Source: EX4484-217-1 sp964496035 (lineage in GTDB: Archaea; Thermoproteota; Thermoprotei_A; EX4484-217-1). Taken from it: a stretch of 15,610 nucleotides of DNA. The DNA lies in contig CAZBXI010000037.1 of the NCBI GenBank assembly GCA_964496035.1, forward strand, positions 1-15,610, written 5' to 3'. Of this stretch, positions 1 through 7,080 are shown in pieces. A program made the position numbers and the translations under genes. Under the pieces are notes generated by a model that had not been told where the DNA came from, did no database searches, and was given only the letters and a program-made list of their open reading frames with translations. Each line of letters opens with the position of its first letter. Position 1 is the stretch's first letter.

Positions 1-72
1 CTCCTCGCTCCTTACACTTGTCTACTTGAGCTGTGATTTAAGAATTTTGACCTAGTAAATATATTTTTAGGT
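1..72 (-). promoter_or_regulatory. Putative promoter and RBS for a gene beyond the left edge
   Basis: Downstream of the GINS stop codon, the minus strand carries an A/T-rich TATA-like element at about 70-56. It includes the palindrome AAATATATTT and is flanked by the short inverted repeat ACCTA/TAGGT. Two purine-rich SD-like stretches (AAGGAG, GAGGAG) lie at 13-1, right at the window edge. The spacing fits a transcription start near position 35 and a start codon just outside the window. This is inferred from sequence only. The downstream gene is not visible. Confidence 0.35.
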
Positions 73-546
73 TTAGAATTCTACTTCAACAAATCCTAGG
101 ATATGTAATGGTAAAGCAATTCTTAATGGCATGAGTACTACTTCTCCCTTTTTAAGCTTTTGAGGGATCTTGAGCTCTCGAGCAATGGTTTGGTCTAAGA
201 TGTAATTTTTCAACACTTTTACCGGAATACGGTAATCATTACTTACCAGTATCTTGCCTTGAAGAATAGCAGTGTAAACTTTAATAATTGCATTTAGAGA
301 TTTGAGTATCTCTGAGTCTATGGTATTTTTAGGTATGTTTTTGTTTTTGAGAATTTTCAATATCCTAGTAGTTACTAATTCATTAACGTATTTTTCTACA
401 TAGGCATTGTATATTTTCTTAACCTCTAAATCTAATGGCGTAGATTTTTTGATATCGGATAGTATGTTTAAATAGTCTCTATACGATATTTTGACGGGTT
501 CTTTTCCTCCTTGTTCTCTTGCTAAAAGCAGAATTAGCTCTTTCAT
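73..546 (-). CDS. GINS complex subunit, Gins15/Gins51 type
   Basis: This is a subunit of the archaeal GINS complex, which joins MCM helicase and the RecJ-like/Cdc45 protein in the replicative helicase and contacts primase. The 157-residue protein is mostly helical for its first ~100 residues (A domain). It ends in a small beta-rich B domain (about 108-157) with the pattern LKKGEVVLMPLRIALPLHILG. The A-then-B order is that of Gins15/51 rather than Gins23. The ATG overlaps the PriS stop as ATGA, indicating translational coupling. The PCNA-PriS-GINS order matches, from memory, the Sulfolobus arrangement in which Gins15 follows PriS. GINS proteins are very divergent, so the assignment rests on both context and the C-terminal motif. 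Confidence 0.8.
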   Translation of the reverse strand: MKELILLLAREQGGKEPVKISYRDYLNILSDIKKSTPLDLEVKKIYNAYVEKYVNELVTTRILKILKNKNIPKNTIDSEILKSLNAIIKVYTAILQGKILVSNDYRIPVKVLKNYILDQTIARELKIPQKLKKGEVVLMPLRIALPLHILGFVEVEF

Positions 547-1799
547 TTAATACCCTCTATTTCGACTAGTCCTTTTCCTGCAAGATATATTGCTGCTATC
601 AAACTTATTTTCTTGCTTTCTCCCTTCCTTCCCACTATTTTCTCGCCAAGTACTTCCATATTTTTAGGTGTTTCCTCAATGAATTTTACTTTAGCTTCTC
701 CCTTAAACGGGGATAAATCTCTAGTTAACATAAACTCGTCAAGCTCGTCTAGGTCTAGTATTATTACGGGTAAACCTGATTTTCCATGTAAAGTTCCGGG
801 CAGTCTTATTAGCCTTCTAGTATCTATTGTAACTTTTTCGTCTACTTCGCATTTTTCCTCTCTAACTAGTTTTTCAAGTAGGGTTTTCAGTTTCCTCCTA
901 CCCAGGGTTTTATAAAGCGTAGTCCATTTAGGAGGTTTATCCATAATTTCAACTATTATCTTGTTTAGTTTTTCGATAAGCTCACCAACCGTCTTTTCGC
1001 CTAAAATGTCTTTTATCTCGTCTTTCCTCTCTTCAAGCTCTATTAGGAAATCATATAGTTTTCTCGCTATTTTTCCTCTCCAACCCGGTTCATCAACGTC
1101 AAGCCCTAAGATTTCTTTACTTCTTTTACGTGGCGGTATGAGTTTATCTATGCTTAAACCTAAGGCTTTGATGTAATCCACGATTTCTCTTCTCTCCTCG
1201 GAGGAAAGTTTAACGTATTCTTTACTCGATACATGTATGTGAAAACCTCTATGACCAGTAAACACGACCATAATTTCTCTCGGATTTATTCCAAAATCAG
1301 GTACAAGAAAGTTTTCTATAAGTTTTAGAGTTTCCTCTTTAGCTTTGGCTAAGCATTTCTCACATATCCAAGTATATGACTTAATGTTTTTTGATCCGCA
1401 ATTAGGACATATTTCTGGAGGTTTTCCTTTCCCACGATAGCTGCATGTTAAGCATTTCCAGAAATCGTGTTGATTTCTACATGCTGTGTCAAGGTGGTCT
1501 GCATCTATGTCGAAAACTAATTCCGCGCTAATCCATCCTTTTTCATCCATATCATGTGCTGAGGGCAGTACATATATTGCTGTAGAGTAAAAAGCATGTT
1601 TAGGGACGGTCTTAACAATGTATTTTCTTAATTCCTCAATATTCTCGAATGCTAGATGCCTTATCATTCCCTCGCTTTTAAATGTTTGAAAAGCAAATTC
1701 CCTGTTTTTTAACCTAGGTGGTTCAAAAATTCTTTGCTTATTTTTAATATAGTATGATTTAAATAGAGATTCTAAGATGGCAGAAGTTTTCTCATTCAT
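543..1799 (-). CDS. priS: DNA primase small (catalytic) subunit PriS
   Basis: PriS synthesises RNA/DNA primers with PriL. Counting from the ATG at 1799 the protein has 418 residues. It carries the archaeo-eukaryotic primase signatures: FDIDAD (metal-binding Asp about 97 and 99), GHRGFHIHV (about 182-190), and the later RLIRLPGTLHGKSG segment. Between the first two motifs is a Cys/His-rich zinc module with Cys at about 107, 116, 119, 131, 134, 146 and 149 and His at about 111, i.e. three CxxC pairs. An in-frame TTG at 1823 lies inside pcn. I prefer the ATG because it falls 4 nt after the pcn stop, and no good SD precedes the TTG. The stop overlaps the GINS start (ATGA). The protein is longer than the ~330-350 residues I recall for many archaeal PriS, partly because of the zinc region. 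Confidence 0.93.
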   Translation of the reverse strand: MNEKTSAILESLFKSYYIKNKQRIFEPPRLKNREFAFQTFKSEGMIRHLAFENIEELRKYIVKTVPKHAFYSTAIYVLPSAHDMDEKGWISAELVFDIDADHLDTACRNQHDFWKCLTCSYRGKGKPPEICPNCGSKNIKSYTWICEKCLAKAKEETLKLIENFLVPDFGINPREIMVVFTGHRGFHIHVSSKEYVKLSSEERREIVDYIKALGLSIDKLIPPRKRSKEILGLDVDEPGWRGKIARKLYDFLIELEERKDEIKDILGEKTVGELIEKLNKIIVEIMDKPPKWTTLYKTLGRRKLKTLLEKLVREEKCEVDEKVTIDTRRLIRLPGTLHGKSGLPVIILDLDELDEFMLTRDLSPFKGEAKVKFIEETPKNMEVLGEKIVGRKGESKKISLIAAIYLAGKGLVEIEGIK

Positions 1800-1803
1800 A
1801 CTT

Positions 1804-2544
1804 TTAGTCAACTCTTGGTGCAATGTAGAACGTTAATCTTCCCTCTCCTGCTAGTTCGAAATCTAACCTGCAAGGCATATTTGTTGCGAATCTTATTGTT
1901 ACAGTATCTGATGCTTGAGAAGCAGGCGCTATGTTCTTGAAGTATTCTATGCTGTATGATGCTTCTGCTTTCTCTTCAACACTTAAATCTATTAACGCCC
2001 CACTTTCCTCGGTTAGAACAACTTCTGCTTCTCCTCTACTACCTTTACCTATAACCTTCAATGCTCCTTCATCGCACACTAGCTTTATTGTTTCTGCTAC
2101 GGGATCTATGTCTTTCAACATGTCTCTAAAAGTTGTACTTGTTATTCTAACAGAAGCTTTGAATGGTATTTTAGGTTCAGGTAATTTTTCCTCGCTTACA
2201 CTAAGTGTTGGTAGAACGAACGTTCTTTCAGAAGCACCTAGAAATATTATGGCTATTTTTCCCTCCTTTAGCTCTAAACCTAATTTATCGTTTTTAGTTG
2301 CTCTTCTCAGGATTTTAACGAAATCGTTAAAGTTTATGCCTACTTTTTCCTCTTTTGTTACATCATATTCTTCAAAAACCGCTTTAGGCATATTCAAATC
2401 AACCATAATTATATGTGATGGGTCCATAGCCCTTAGCGTAACACCTTCACTAGTAAACCTTAATGTACCTTCCTCAATTATTTTGCCTATTGCTGTCATT
2501 AAATATCTCCATGCTCTAGCGTCGGAAAATATTACTTTACTCAT
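1804..2544 (-). CDS. pcn: DNA polymerase sliding clamp PCNA
   Basis: PCNA is the ring-shaped processivity factor that tethers DNA polymerase, ligase, FEN1 and other partners to DNA. The 246-residue length is typical. Recognisable features are the N-terminal FSDARAWRYLMTAIGKI, the LRAMDPSHIIMVDLNMP strand-loop, a KLGLEL segment in the first domain and the C-terminal LTFYIAPRVD, close to the family's usual APR ending. The ATG is preceded by GGAGGG at a good SD distance. The gene sits 23 nt after a small unrecognised ORF and directly before priS. Whether this organism has one PCNA (homotrimer) or several (heterotrimer, as in Sulfolobales) cannot be told from this window. Confidence 0.96.
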   Translation of the reverse strand: MSKVIFSDARAWRYLMTAIGKIIEEGTLRFTSEGVTLRAMDPSHIIMVDLNMPKAVFEEYDVTKEEKVGINFNDFVKILRRATKNDKLGLELKEGKIAIIFLGASERTFVLPTLSVSEEKLPEPKIPFKASVRITSTTFRDMLKDIDPVAETIKLVCDEGALKVIGKGSRGEAEVVLTEESGALIDLSVEEKAEASYSIEYFKNIAPASQASDTVTIRFATNMPCRLDFELAGEGRLTFYIAPRVD

Positions 2545-2567
2545 AAGTTAACCCTCCATTATTAATC

Positions 2568-2774
2568 TTAACCCTTATGTGAGCTAATAAAGCTATCGAG
2601 TTCTCTAATTATTTTCCTCATATTCTCTACGTTCCTTAAGGCTCTATGGATGTAAGGTTTTGCTGAAAAATATGCTGGAATTCTTTCATATGCTTCTTTA
2701 AGATCCTTCTCTACCTTCTCTGCAAGCCTAATTAGTACTTCGATGTGTATTTTAGCTAACTCCCGTTGCGACAT
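2568..2774 (-). CDS. Small helical protein of unknown function (68 aa)
   Basis: I do not recognise this protein. It is 68 residues, strongly charged and probably all-helical: an N-terminal helix (about 3-33) rich in Lys/Glu with heptad-like Leu/Ile spacing, a short break (IPAYFSAKPY, about 32-41), then a second helix (about 42-64). No metal-binding Cys, signal peptide or membrane segment is visible. The ATG overlaps the end of the preceding unknown gene by 19 nt, and pcn starts 23 nt downstream, so it is probably translated as part of the rpoL-to-GINS run. The overlap and position support a real gene, but its short length keeps confidence moderate. It could be a small partner of a neighbouring polymerase or replication protein. 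That is only inference from position. Confidence 0.6.
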   Translation of the reverse strand: MSQRELAKIHIEVLIRLAEKVEKDLKEAYERIPAYFSAKPYIHRALRNVENMRKIIRELDSFISSHKG

Positions 2775-3217
2775 TGTTTTTCCTCAAGTAACCTTAATAG
2801 TGAGGAGATTTCGTTAATTAATTTAAGTGAGAAGTTTATTATTTCATGGTCTATATGTTTTATAAAATGATTTATTATTATCTGACATGAGTCTGCGTGA
2901 ATACCAACATATTTTTCTAGTTCAAAATTACTGTTAATCACTATTAGGGGTTTTAGTACTCTAAGAAACATGTCATCTATTTCGTTTATTACCATATTTA
3001 ATGGTAGTAGTATTACATATCTTAATTCGCCATAGTATTTTGTAGATAGTATTGATGCGGCTAATTCAAAGAGAGTTTTAAATAATGTTACTGAAAATCC
3101 TTCAATTATTTTACCTCTGAGAACAAGAAGTAATGCTATTTTCTTCCCGTTTATTTTCCTTATAATAACTAGACCTATTCTTGTTTCTCTTTTCAATTCT
3201 GGCATAAGTCTATCCAC
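2756..3217 (-). CDS. Protein of unknown function (153 aa) between rpoL and pcn
   Basis: I do not recognise this protein. Its first ~50 residues look like alternating beta strands and a helix (TRIGLVIIRK, KKIALLLVLRG, then a hydrophobic helix), followed by YVILLPLNMVINEIDD and a helical C-terminal part ending in a Lys/Glu-rich tail. It is rich in Ile and Leu but has no clear membrane-spanning or signal segment. It has only two cysteines and no obvious catalytic motif. The GTG start immediately follows the rpoL TAA stop with no gap; an ATG four codons in (3205) is an alternative. The 3' end overlaps the 68-aa gene. Tight packing between rpoL and pcn supports a genuine co-transcribed gene. Confidence 0.65.
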   Translation of the reverse strand: MDRLMPELKRETRIGLVIIRKINGKKIALLLVLRGKIIEGFSVTLFKTLFELAASILSTKYYGELRYVILLPLNMVINEIDDMFLRVLKPLIVINSNFELEKYVGIHADSCQIIINHFIKHIDHEIINFSLKLINEISSLLRLLEEKQCRNGS

Positions 3218-3508
3218 TTATTCGCTACTTGATCCTAAAGCAGTTTCAAATTTTTCTATGAATTCTTTGCTTAGTTTTTTAATTTCCTCCAGACCTTCCT
3301 TTATAGCTTCCGCAGGGGAGATCTTGCCATCCGTTTCTACAATGATTACAGGTTTACCAACTAATGGGTGATCTATTCTGTAGGCAGCAAGTTTTACGTG
3401 GTCTAGTTTTAGCATAGTCTTAGTAAGTAGGTTTAGTAGTGAGTGATCTTCACCTTCAACCTCAAGTTCTAGTCTTTTCTCCGTCTGTTTTAGAACTCTA
3501 AGCTTCAA
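3218..3508 (-). CDS. rpoL: DNA-directed RNA polymerase subunit L (Rpb11-like)
   Basis: RpoL pairs with RpoD (Rpb3-like) to form the assembly platform of archaeal RNA polymerase, equivalent to the bacterial alpha dimer. The 96 residues match the family length. They contain the diagnostic EGEDHSLLNLLTKTML segment (about 19-34) and YRIDHPLVGKPVIIVET (about 43-59), followed by the C-terminal helix. The start is TTG, preceded six bases upstream by GGTG, which acts as the SD. It follows the DUF2067 gene by 37 nt. A weak TATA-like stretch (CATAAAC, about 3534-3528) occurs in that gap, but read-through from the csl4 promoter is equally possible. Confidence 0.95.
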   Translation of the reverse strand: MKLRVLKQTEKRLELEVEGEDHSLLNLLTKTMLKLDHVKLAAYRIDHPLVGKPVIIVETDGKISPAEAIKEGLEEIKKLSKEFIEKFETALGSSSE

Positions 3509-3545
3509 TACTTACACCTGTCTATGCACGTAGTGTTTATGAACA

Positions 3546-4178
3546 TTAGCTTTTTATTTCTTTTCCTTCAAAGACTTTAAGTACTTCCCTTACTGCCTCT
3601 TTCCATTCCTTAGTTAGTCTTATAAAACCTAGTTCATCCTCCTCCGCTATGTTAAGCTTCAAGCTTAAATCTTTTGCTTCTTCGGAATCCAAGTTCAATA
3701 TTGTCATCACCGATGCTAGAAATTTCTTCGCTGCACTACTTTTAGTTATTAGCCTTAGTTCTTGAATGTTCTTTCCAATGTCTTTAGCTAGTTCTAGTAC
3801 TTCATCCAAAGATGCATTAGTTTCTAGTACTTCATCATCTACGATTTTAGCGTAGAATTTCTTACCCTTAAGCACCACCTCTAGTACTTCTAGAGGAAAC
3901 GTTGTTTTAGATAGTTTCTGTAAAAAACTATGCAAATACCTCTTAATTTTTGAAGGTTGCTTTAACATGTGTATGTATGTTACTTCTTTTCTTAGTCTTT
4001 TAATTATATTCCAGTTGTAATTTATCACATCTTTTGTTCCGTAAAGCGTTATAATTATGGACTTTCCTTTTACATCTACTTTAACATAGTCTATTTTCAA
4101 TTCTTCAAGAAGTTTATTGAGAAATTCCTCTCTTAGCTCATCGTTTTCTATAGTTATTCTTAATTCTCTTTTCTTCAA
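3546..4178 (-). CDS. Uncharacterised archaeal protein, probably DUF2067 family
   Basis: This 210-residue soluble protein of unknown biochemical function lies directly downstream of csl4. The N-terminal ~70 residues read as a beta-alpha-beta unit (LRITIENDELREEFL, then IDYVKVDVKGKSIIITLYG), which resembles a small nucleic-acid-binding fold. A Lys-rich middle follows (about 93-107), then a mostly helical C-terminal half with a duplicated DEVLE motif. From memory, archaeal DUF2067 proteins have this length and neighbour csl4 and rpoL, hence the tentative family call. The start is TTG, overlapping the csl4 stop as TTGA, so translation is probably coupled. No zinc ligands or enzyme motif are visible. 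Linkage to an exosome subunit suggests an RNA-related role, which is inference only. Confidence 0.65.
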   Translation of the reverse strand: MKKRELRITIENDELREEFLNKLLEELKIDYVKVDVKGKSIIITLYGTKDVINYNWNIIKRLRKEVTYIHMLKQPSKIKRYLHSFLQKLSKTTFPLEVLEVVLKGKKFYAKIVDDEVLETNASLDEVLELAKDIGKNIQELRLITKSSAAKKFLASVMTILNLDSEEAKDLSLKLNIAEEDELGFIRLTKEWKEAVREVLKVFEGKEIKS

Positions 4179-4768
4179 ATTCTTCTTCCACCACTTAGTA
4201 GGTAATCGCTTGAAATTTTTCTCGATTCAATGTTTCCACAATGGGGGCATTGGAGTTTTGTTCTCTTTTTCACTAAAGGAGTTCCGCATTTTGAGCAAAG
4301 GGCATATATTACTCCTAGTTTGGTGCCTTTAGTTGTTAGCTGAAATGGGTTCCATGGAGTTAAGACTTTCGCTTTAACAATATCTCCTACCTTTATAGCG
4401 TCAGTTACTACCTTTACGTAGTTGTTACTTATTTGTGAAACATGCAGTATCCCGGTAAACGTTCCTGAAAACACTGTTCCCTTCTCTGTACTAAAGATCT
4501 TAGTGAACGCTACATCGTCTTTTGTTGTTGAAACAACAGCATATATTATCATTCCTTGCTTAGGGATGTTTACGGTTTTTCTAAGAGGTATTACTGTTAC
4601 CTTTCTTGAGACAAAGTCGTATAGAACTCTACCAACAAACTTAGAATATACATTTCCATTTACTTCGAATGTTCCCTCTCCCGGCATGAACTCTTCAAGA
4701 ACACAAAGCTTCTCCCCGGGAAATACCACTTTTCCCGAAGGAAACTTTGCACTATTACTACCGTCCAT
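4175..4768 (-). CDS. csl4: Exosome complex RNA-binding subunit Csl4
   Basis: Csl4 is a cap protein of the archaeal exosome. It helps recruit RNA (and DnaG) to the Rrp41/Rrp42 3'-5' phosphorolytic ring. The 197-residue protein shows the expected order: an N-terminal beta domain with FPGEKLCVLEEFMPGEGTFE, a central S1 domain (about 66-152) and a C-terminal zinc ribbon with two CxxC pairs (Cys158/161 and 174/177). The ATG is preceded by AGGTGG with six bases between, a strong SD. The gene begins after an 81-nt intergenic region with a promoter-like element and is followed by DUF2067 and rpoL, so it probably opens this transcription unit. Confidence 0.95.
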   Translation of the reverse strand: MDGSNSAKFPSGKVVFPGEKLCVLEEFMPGEGTFEVNGNVYSKFVGRVLYDFVSRKVTVIPLRKTVNIPKQGMIIYAVVSTTKDDVAFTKIFSTEKGTVFSGTFTGILHVSQISNNYVKVVTDAIKVGDIVKAKVLTPWNPFQLTTKGTKLGVIYALCSKCGTPLVKKRTKLQCPHCGNIESRKISSDYLLSGGRRI

Positions 4769-4849
4769 GACTTGCCACCTAGGTATTAGTTTTTAGCCTA
4801 TTTGATATTACATCGTTTATACTGTGATCATTAGCGTTGCTGCTGTTCA
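4769..4849 (-). promoter_or_regulatory. Putative csl4 promoter and RBS
   Basis: The minus strand carries AGTATAAAC at about 4822-4814, a reasonable archaeal TATA box. It is about 30 nt upstream of a likely transcription start near 4792. The SD AGGTGG (4780-4775) sits six bases before the csl4 ATG. No clear BRE and no strong terminator for the upstream gene were seen. A palindromic TGATCA lies just upstream of the TATA element. Confidence 0.4.
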
Positions 4850-5483
4850 CTATATTTTATCTTTTAATTCAAACTTAAAAATTTCAATAAGCACATAATG
4901 TTTTCTCTTATAATGATGTTTCATGAAGGGGGGTATTAGGAAACGTTTTCTCGATATTATCTTAGTTCCATAATTTCTATTCTCAGCTTCTCTCATAATT
5001 ACTTTTCTGCTCCGAGGATTAGCTTTGTGTATGGAGTATATTGTCTTGGGTTTTAAATCAAATGCTGTTGTTAAAAATATTAAATCTGCATGTTTTCTCC
5101 AAACACCGAAAGGTGGATTTTGAATTACAGTATCTACATTTATAAAGTGCACATGGGGGACCCAAGCTCTAACAAAGTCTATAATGTCATCAACTTTCAT
5201 TTCTAAAGCACATTTCTTAGCTATGTCTAAAGCCGAATGATCTATATCGAGGCATATTACATGTTTTGCTCCAAGAATTGCAGCAGCTATTGCAAATCTT
5301 CCTGTTCCGCAGCCTAGGTCAATAACGGTTTTGCCTACTATGTTACCTGTAAGTAAAGCTTCCCAAAGTATTTCAGCCACTATACTGCCTGGTGTTACAT
5401 ACTGTTCAAGCCTAGTATCAGGATGAGGATGGGGAGGTATTTTTTCAATAATCTTCTCAATATCTACTTTTCTGATCTCTCAT
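4850..5483 (-). CDS. METTL5-like rRNA adenine-N6 methyltransferase, apparent one-base frameshift near the start
   Basis: This is a Rossmann-fold SAM methyltransferase of the METTL5/COG2263 type; eukaryotic METTL5 makes m6A in small-subunit rRNA. The main frame has the SAM motif DLGCGTG and the catalytic NPPFG followed by an Asp-Leu helix, as in METTL5. The only canonical start in that frame is GTG at 5380, giving 176 residues. Upstream codons in the same frame (5476-5381), however, encode the family's conserved lead-in: IEKIPPHPHPDTRLEQY, then a Thr-Pro and AEILW. No ATG/GTG/TTG exists in frame there. An ATG at 5483 overlaps the dph2 stop as TGATG and reads MRDQK, then leaves frame at a run of four A (5471-5468). 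Removing one A joins the frames into a ~210-residue protein of normal length. It is therefore a sequencing or assembly error, a real mutation, frameshifting, or a non-canonical start. Confidence 0.8.
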
Positions 5484-6496
5484 CACCATGGAAATATGTA
5501 TTTTTCTAATTTCCCTGTTAAAGCCATGTACGCTTCACCGGGTGTTAGAATAGGTTTTTTAAATTCTCCTAAATCGTCTATTGGAACCCTAGGGCATGAG
5601 GTAACGATGTAGGCATCGAAATCATTACTAAAGTTCAATAATCGTTCCTCTGTAATAATGTCCATAACTATTCTAGTACTTTTTCCTCTTCTCCTCCTTA
5701 TTAATTCCTCAATAGAGCTCACTAAACTTGGTCTATACTGCCCCTTCCTCATTCCCACTATTATACCGAATTTTTCCGCGTTTAGTGAATTCATTATCCT
5801 CCAGTATCTTTTTCGAAGAACTTTCTTAACATCCTTTGTCAAATTTACTACTTTTTCTTCGTAGAGATCTAATTTTATTACAGGTTTCAATGTAGCTAAG
5901 CCTAATCCTATGGGGTGAAATAGTCCTCCTGAAATTATTAGGTGTAAGTCTACATTATCATTTACCGATAATGCGCTTATGTAATCGCATCCAACTACCT
6001 GGCCATTGTATTTAGTGTACGGGCCGTGTTTGCCTATGTATACTTTATATCCATTATTTTCAAGAAGTTTCTTCACATGTTCAATGCACTTTACATGTTG
6101 AAGAACACTACATAGTCCAATGTTCTTAACGTTTAAATCTTTAATGCGGTTTAGTAGTTTTTCAGCTAGTGTTCCTGTTAAGGTTAGTTCACTGAAAGCT
6201 TCAACGTATATTGTAGGTATAGATGCTTTATAGTATTCTGTGTGGCCTATGTGGACTATGAGATCCGCGTTTACCCTTTTTGCTTCTATTTCAGCTAGAA
6301 AACAGCTTCCATACGCAGGGTCTCCTGAAATAATGAACTCTACGTTTGGTAATTCCCTTCTAAGCTCTTTAAGATATGGGAGGAAGAGCTGTTTTAACCC
6401 ATCAGGTGCTTGTATAAGTACTTTTTTAGCTTTTCTTTTCTTAATAAACCTAATTATAGTTCCTATTTTAAAGTCGTAAAAACTTTGTTTCTCCAT
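5483..6496 (-). CDS. dph2: Diphthamide biosynthesis enzyme Dph2
   Basis: Dph2 is a non-classical radical-SAM enzyme. It transfers a 3-amino-3-carboxypropyl group from SAM to the target histidine of archaeal EF2, the first step of diphthamide synthesis; the archaeal enzyme is a homodimer. The 337-residue protein has the three widely spaced cysteines expected to bind its [4Fe-4S] cluster: Cys65 in AYGSCFLAE, Cys170 in VVGCDYI and Cys301 in VTSCPRVPIDD. The N-terminal VLIQAPDGLKQ motif is also typical. The ATG overlaps the L10e stop as TAATG and the gene ends in TGATG shared with the next gene, so L10e, Dph2 and the METTL5-like enzyme look translationally coupled. Confidence 0.95.
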   Translation of the reverse strand: MEKQSFYDFKIGTIIRFIKKRKAKKVLIQAPDGLKQLFLPYLKELRRELPNVEFIISGDPAYGSCFLAEIEAKRVNADLIVHIGHTEYYKASIPTIYVEAFSELTLTGTLAEKLLNRIKDLNVKNIGLCSVLQHVKCIEHVKKLLENNGYKVYIGKHGPYTKYNGQVVGCDYISALSVNDNVDLHLIISGGLFHPIGLGLATLKPVIKLDLYEEKVVNLTKDVKKVLRKRYWRIMNSLNAEKFGIIVGMRKGQYRPSLVSSIEELIRRRRGKSTRIVMDIITEERLLNFSNDFDAYIVTSCPRVPIDDLGEFKKPILTPGEAYMALTGKLEKYIFPW

Positions 6497-7005
6497 TATT
6501 CACCTATCTTTCTTACCTTAATGAAGGTCTTTATCGGTAGTTTTGAAGCTCCTCTCCTAAGAGCTTCTAATGCCTTATCTAAGTGTTCTTTCTTAATTCT
6601 AACTTCAAGTACTGCTTGCTTAGGGTAAACTCTAGCAGCTGTTCCAATAGGTTTGCCAAATGCTTGTCTCATACCATCTTGAAGTCTGTCAGCACCGGCA
6701 AAGGCCATCATCTTGTTTTCTCTTAACACGTGGTGCGGGTACACCCTTACTTTAAAGAAATAGTTTCCTTCACCTACTGTTGTGCTTAAATACTTATGCG
6801 TCATTACTCTTGCTGCTTCGAGAGCATTGTGCCTTACTTGCCCTGCCTCCTTAGCTACAAGTTCCACTATTAAGTCATAGTCTCCTTTAGGATTACCCAT
6901 TTCAAACTTGCTTATTTTTGGTGGGGGAACACCTGGAATATACTCCTTCCTAGTATAGGGTGGTCCTGAAAAGTGTGTGTAGCATCTTGCTGGTCTTAGC
7001 GGCAT
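6496..7005 (-). CDS. rpl10e: 50S ribosomal protein L10e (uL16)
   Basis: L10e (uL16) is a large-subunit protein near the peptidyl-transferase centre and A-site tRNA. The 169 residues match the archaeal length. Hallmarks are the N-terminus MPLRPARCYTHFSGPPYTRK, a central VRVYPHHVLRENKMMAFAGA, then DRLQDGMRQAFGKPIGTAAR and the C-terminal KLPIKTFIKV. The ATG is preceded by GAGGGT at about eight bases. The gene follows its own promoter-like region and leads a coupled unit with dph2 and the METTL5-like gene, all concerned with translation. Confidence 0.98.
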   Translation of the reverse strand: MPLRPARCYTHFSGPPYTRKEYIPGVPPPKISKFEMGNPKGDYDLIVELVAKEAGQVRHNALEAARVMTHKYLSTTVGEGNYFFKVRVYPHHVLRENKMMAFAGADRLQDGMRQAFGKPIGTAARVYPKQAVLEVRIKKEHLDKALEALRRGASKLPIKTFIKVRKIGE

Positions 7006-7080
7006 TTTTCATTACCCTCTATTCTAACTTGTCTTCACTTAACTTACACACGTTACTAAGTGTTTTAAACCTTTTCCTCC
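7006..7080 (-). promoter_or_regulatory. Putative L10e operon promoter
   Basis: On the minus strand an A-rich BRE-like GAAAAG (about 7076-7071) directly precedes the TATA-like GTTTAAAA (7070-7063). Transcription would start near 7041, giving a leader of about 36 nt with the SD GAGGGT (7019-7014) before the ATG. A 6-bp inverted repeat, CACTTA/TAAGTG (7062-7057 and 7041-7036), lies between TATA and the predicted start. It could be an operator, but this is unproven. Confidence 0.5.

Noticed and set aside
1931..2551. Long open frame on the plus strand opposite pcn (206 codons)
   Set aside because: It is the antisense shadow of PCNA; its translation is low-complexity Ser/Leu-rich with no family features, and no plus-strand promoter or SD was seen.
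3790..3895. Repeated CTAGTACTTCATC within the DUF2067 gene
   Set aside because: Two copies encode the repeated DEVLE residues of one protein and the third is partial; this is coding repetition, not a mobile or regulatory repeat.
4769..4849. AATGATCA in the csl4 upstream region as a possible C box
   Set aside because: No D or D' box follows and there is no terminal stem; the region is adequately explained as a promoter.
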